Notes under the pieces: generated by a model
What the model saw: the letters and a program-made list of their open reading frames with translations, nothing else
What the model was told of the DNA's origin: nothing
Databases searched by the model: none
Position numbers and translations under genes: made by a program
Source of the DNA: Sphingomonas sp.
GTDB lineage: Bacteria; Pseudomonadota; Alphaproteobacteria; Sphingomonadales; Sphingomonadaceae
NCBI GenBank assembly: GCA_019747165.1
Contig: JAIERC010000082.1
Span: 1 to 6,609, forward strand
DNA: 6,609 bases
Direction of reading: 5' to 3'
In this document: piece by piece, positions 5,487-6,609 of the stretch
Numbering within the stretch: position 1 is the first letter of the stretch
Layout: each line of letters begins with the position of its first letter

Positions 5487-6609
5487 ATGACCACCTCCTC
5501 CACCAATTTCGTCAATATCGGTGAACGCACAAACGTCACCGGCTCGGCCGCGTTCAAGAAGCTCATCATGGCGGGTGATTACACGCGCGCGGTTGAGGTC
5601 GCGCGCCAGCAGGTCGAAAACGGTGCGCAGGTGCTCGACGTCAACATGGATGAGGGGCTGCTCGACGCGCATCACGCGATGACGACCTTTTTGAAGCTGA
5701 TCGCCGCCGAACCCGATATTGCGCGCATCCCGTTCATGATCGACAGCTCGAAATGGTCGGTGATTGAGGCGGGGCTGAAATGCGTGAGCGGCAAGCCGAT
5801 CGTCAATTCGATCAGCATGAAGGAAGGCGAGGCACAGTTCCTCGACCAGGCGCGCAAGGTGATGGCGTACGGTGCCGCCGTCGTCGTGATGGCGTTCGAC
5901 GAGGTTGGTCAGGCCGATACCAAGGAACGCAAGGTCGAGATTTGTGAGCGGGCCTATAAGCTGCTGACCGGCATCGGCTTTCCGCCGGAAGATATCATCT
6001 TCGATCCCAATATCTTTGCCGTAGCGACCGGCATCGACGAGCATCGCCGCTACGCCATCGACTTCATCGAAGCGTGCCGCGAGATCAAGGCGCGCTGCCC
6101 GCATGTCCATATCTCGGGCGGGCTGTCGAACCTCAGCTTCTCGTTCCGGGGCAATGAGCCGGTGCGCCGCGCGATGCATTCGGTGTTCCTCTACCACGCC
6201 ATCCCCGCCGGGCTCGACATGGCGATCGTCAATGCTGGGCAGCTTGATATCTATGACGACATCAACCCCGCTTTACGCGAAGCGTGCGAGGATGTGATCT
6301 GGGACCGGCGTGACGACGCGACGGACAACCTCATCACCCTCGCCGAAAGCTTCCGTGGCACCGATGCGGTCGCCGAAAAAGCTGCCGAGGAATGGCGCGG
6401 TTGGTCGGTCAACAAGCGGCTCGAACATGCGCTCGTCAAGGGTATCGACCTCTATGTCGTCGACGATACCGAGGAAGCGCGCCAGGTCATTGCCAACCGG
6501 GGCGGCCGCCCGATCGAGGTGATCGAAGGGCCACTGATGGACGGCATGAACGTGGTTGGCGACTTGTTCGGATCGGGCAAGATGTTCCTGCCCCAGGTCG
6601 TGAAATCAG
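5487..6609 (+). CDS. metH2: Methionine synthase, folate- and cobalamin-binding half (split MetH, part 2), 3'-truncated
   Basis: This half binds 5-methyl-THF and cobalamin and passes the methyl group to homocysteine on MetH1. The 374 codons in view have no stop, so the gene continues past the window. Residues 8-260 or so are the pterin-binding barrel: FVNIGERTNVTGS (8-20), QVLDVNMDEG (48-57), FMIDSSKW (83-90), KPIVNSISMKEGE (103-115), FDPNIFAVATG (172-182) and HISGGLSNLSFSFRGN (208-223). From about residue 315 the helical cap of the cobalamin module begins (VIEGPLMDGMNVVG...MFLPQVVKS). The cobalamin-ligating DxHxxG motif and the SAM-dependent reactivation domain, if present, lie beyond the edge. 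AAAGG at 5476-5480 is a good ribosome site six bases before ATG 5487. No cobalamin or SAM riboswitch is visible upstream. Its frame is shared with metH1. Confidence 0.95.
   Translation, partial: MTTSSTNFVNIGERTNVTGSAAFKKLIMAGDYTRAVEVARQQVENGAQVLDVNMDEGLLDAHHAMTTFLKLIAAEPDIARIPFMIDSSKWSVIEAGLKCVSGKPIVNSISMKEGEAQFLDQARKVMAYGAAVVVMAFDEVGQADTKERKVEICERAYKLLTGIGFPPEDIIFDPNIFAVATGIDEHRRYAIDFIEACREIKARCPHVHISGGLSNLSFSFRGNEPVRRAMHSVFLYHAIPAGLDMAIVNAGQLDIYDDINPALREACEDVIWDRRDDATDNLITLAESFRGTDAVAEKAAEEWRGWSVNKRLEHALVKGIDLYVVDDTEEARQVIANRGGRPIEVIEGPLMDGMNVVGDLFGSGKMFLPQVVKS

Noticed and set aside
4938..6197. Long minus-strand open frame (419 codons)
   Set aside because: It lies opposite metH1 and metH2 and crosses the REP-like repeat. 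The translation is Arg/His-rich with no recognisable domain, a typical shadow of GC-rich coding DNA.

Overview
The window is GC-rich bacterial DNA. Its protein sequences and codon use look alphaproteobacterial, most likely Sphingomonadales: MetH is divided into two genes, the ferredoxin-NADP reductase ends in ...ERAFVG, and there is a CCTCCCC...GGGGAGG type intergenic repeat. These taxonomic calls rest on recognition of the sequence, not on a search.

Left part (1-2185). A ferredoxin/flavodoxin-NADP+ reductase gene (fpr), cut at its 5' end by the window edge, runs rightward to 743. Facing it is a compact leftward cluster, read from 2185 down to 769. It encodes an 85-residue lipoprotein, a 69-residue lipoprotein whose start overlaps the previous stop (TAATG), and an aldo/keto reductase starting 2 bases after the next stop. 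The tight packing indicates one transcript with coupled translation.

Right part (2186-6609). This is a methionine/SAM-cycle operon. A short divergent spacer carries a sigma70-like promoter whose spacer and -10 are covered by a perfect 20-bp palindrome. It drives a SahR-type regulator: an ArsR winged helix fused to a SAM/SAH-binding methyltransferase-like domain. metF follows (ATGA overlap with sahR), then the homocysteine-methyltransferase half of cobalamin-dependent methionine synthase (metH1), then the folate/cobalamin half (metH2), which runs off the right edge. Established knowledge of SahR is that it represses SAM-cycle genes and releases DNA when S-adenosylhomocysteine accumulates. The layout therefore reads as an autoregulated circuit: SAH builds up, repression is lifted, MetF makes 5-methyl-THF and MetH remethylates homocysteine to methionine.

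The most unusual structure is the 144-bp gap between the two metH genes. It is almost filled by two inverted 54-bp units of a REP-like element. The units are about 81% identical, and their small internal hairpins differ by compensating base changes. No wholly new system is evident. The items most worth checking are this inverted repeat pair inside the split metH, the operator-over-promoter arrangement with a probably leaderless sahR mRNA, and the uncharacterised lipoprotein pair coupled to the aldo/keto reductase.
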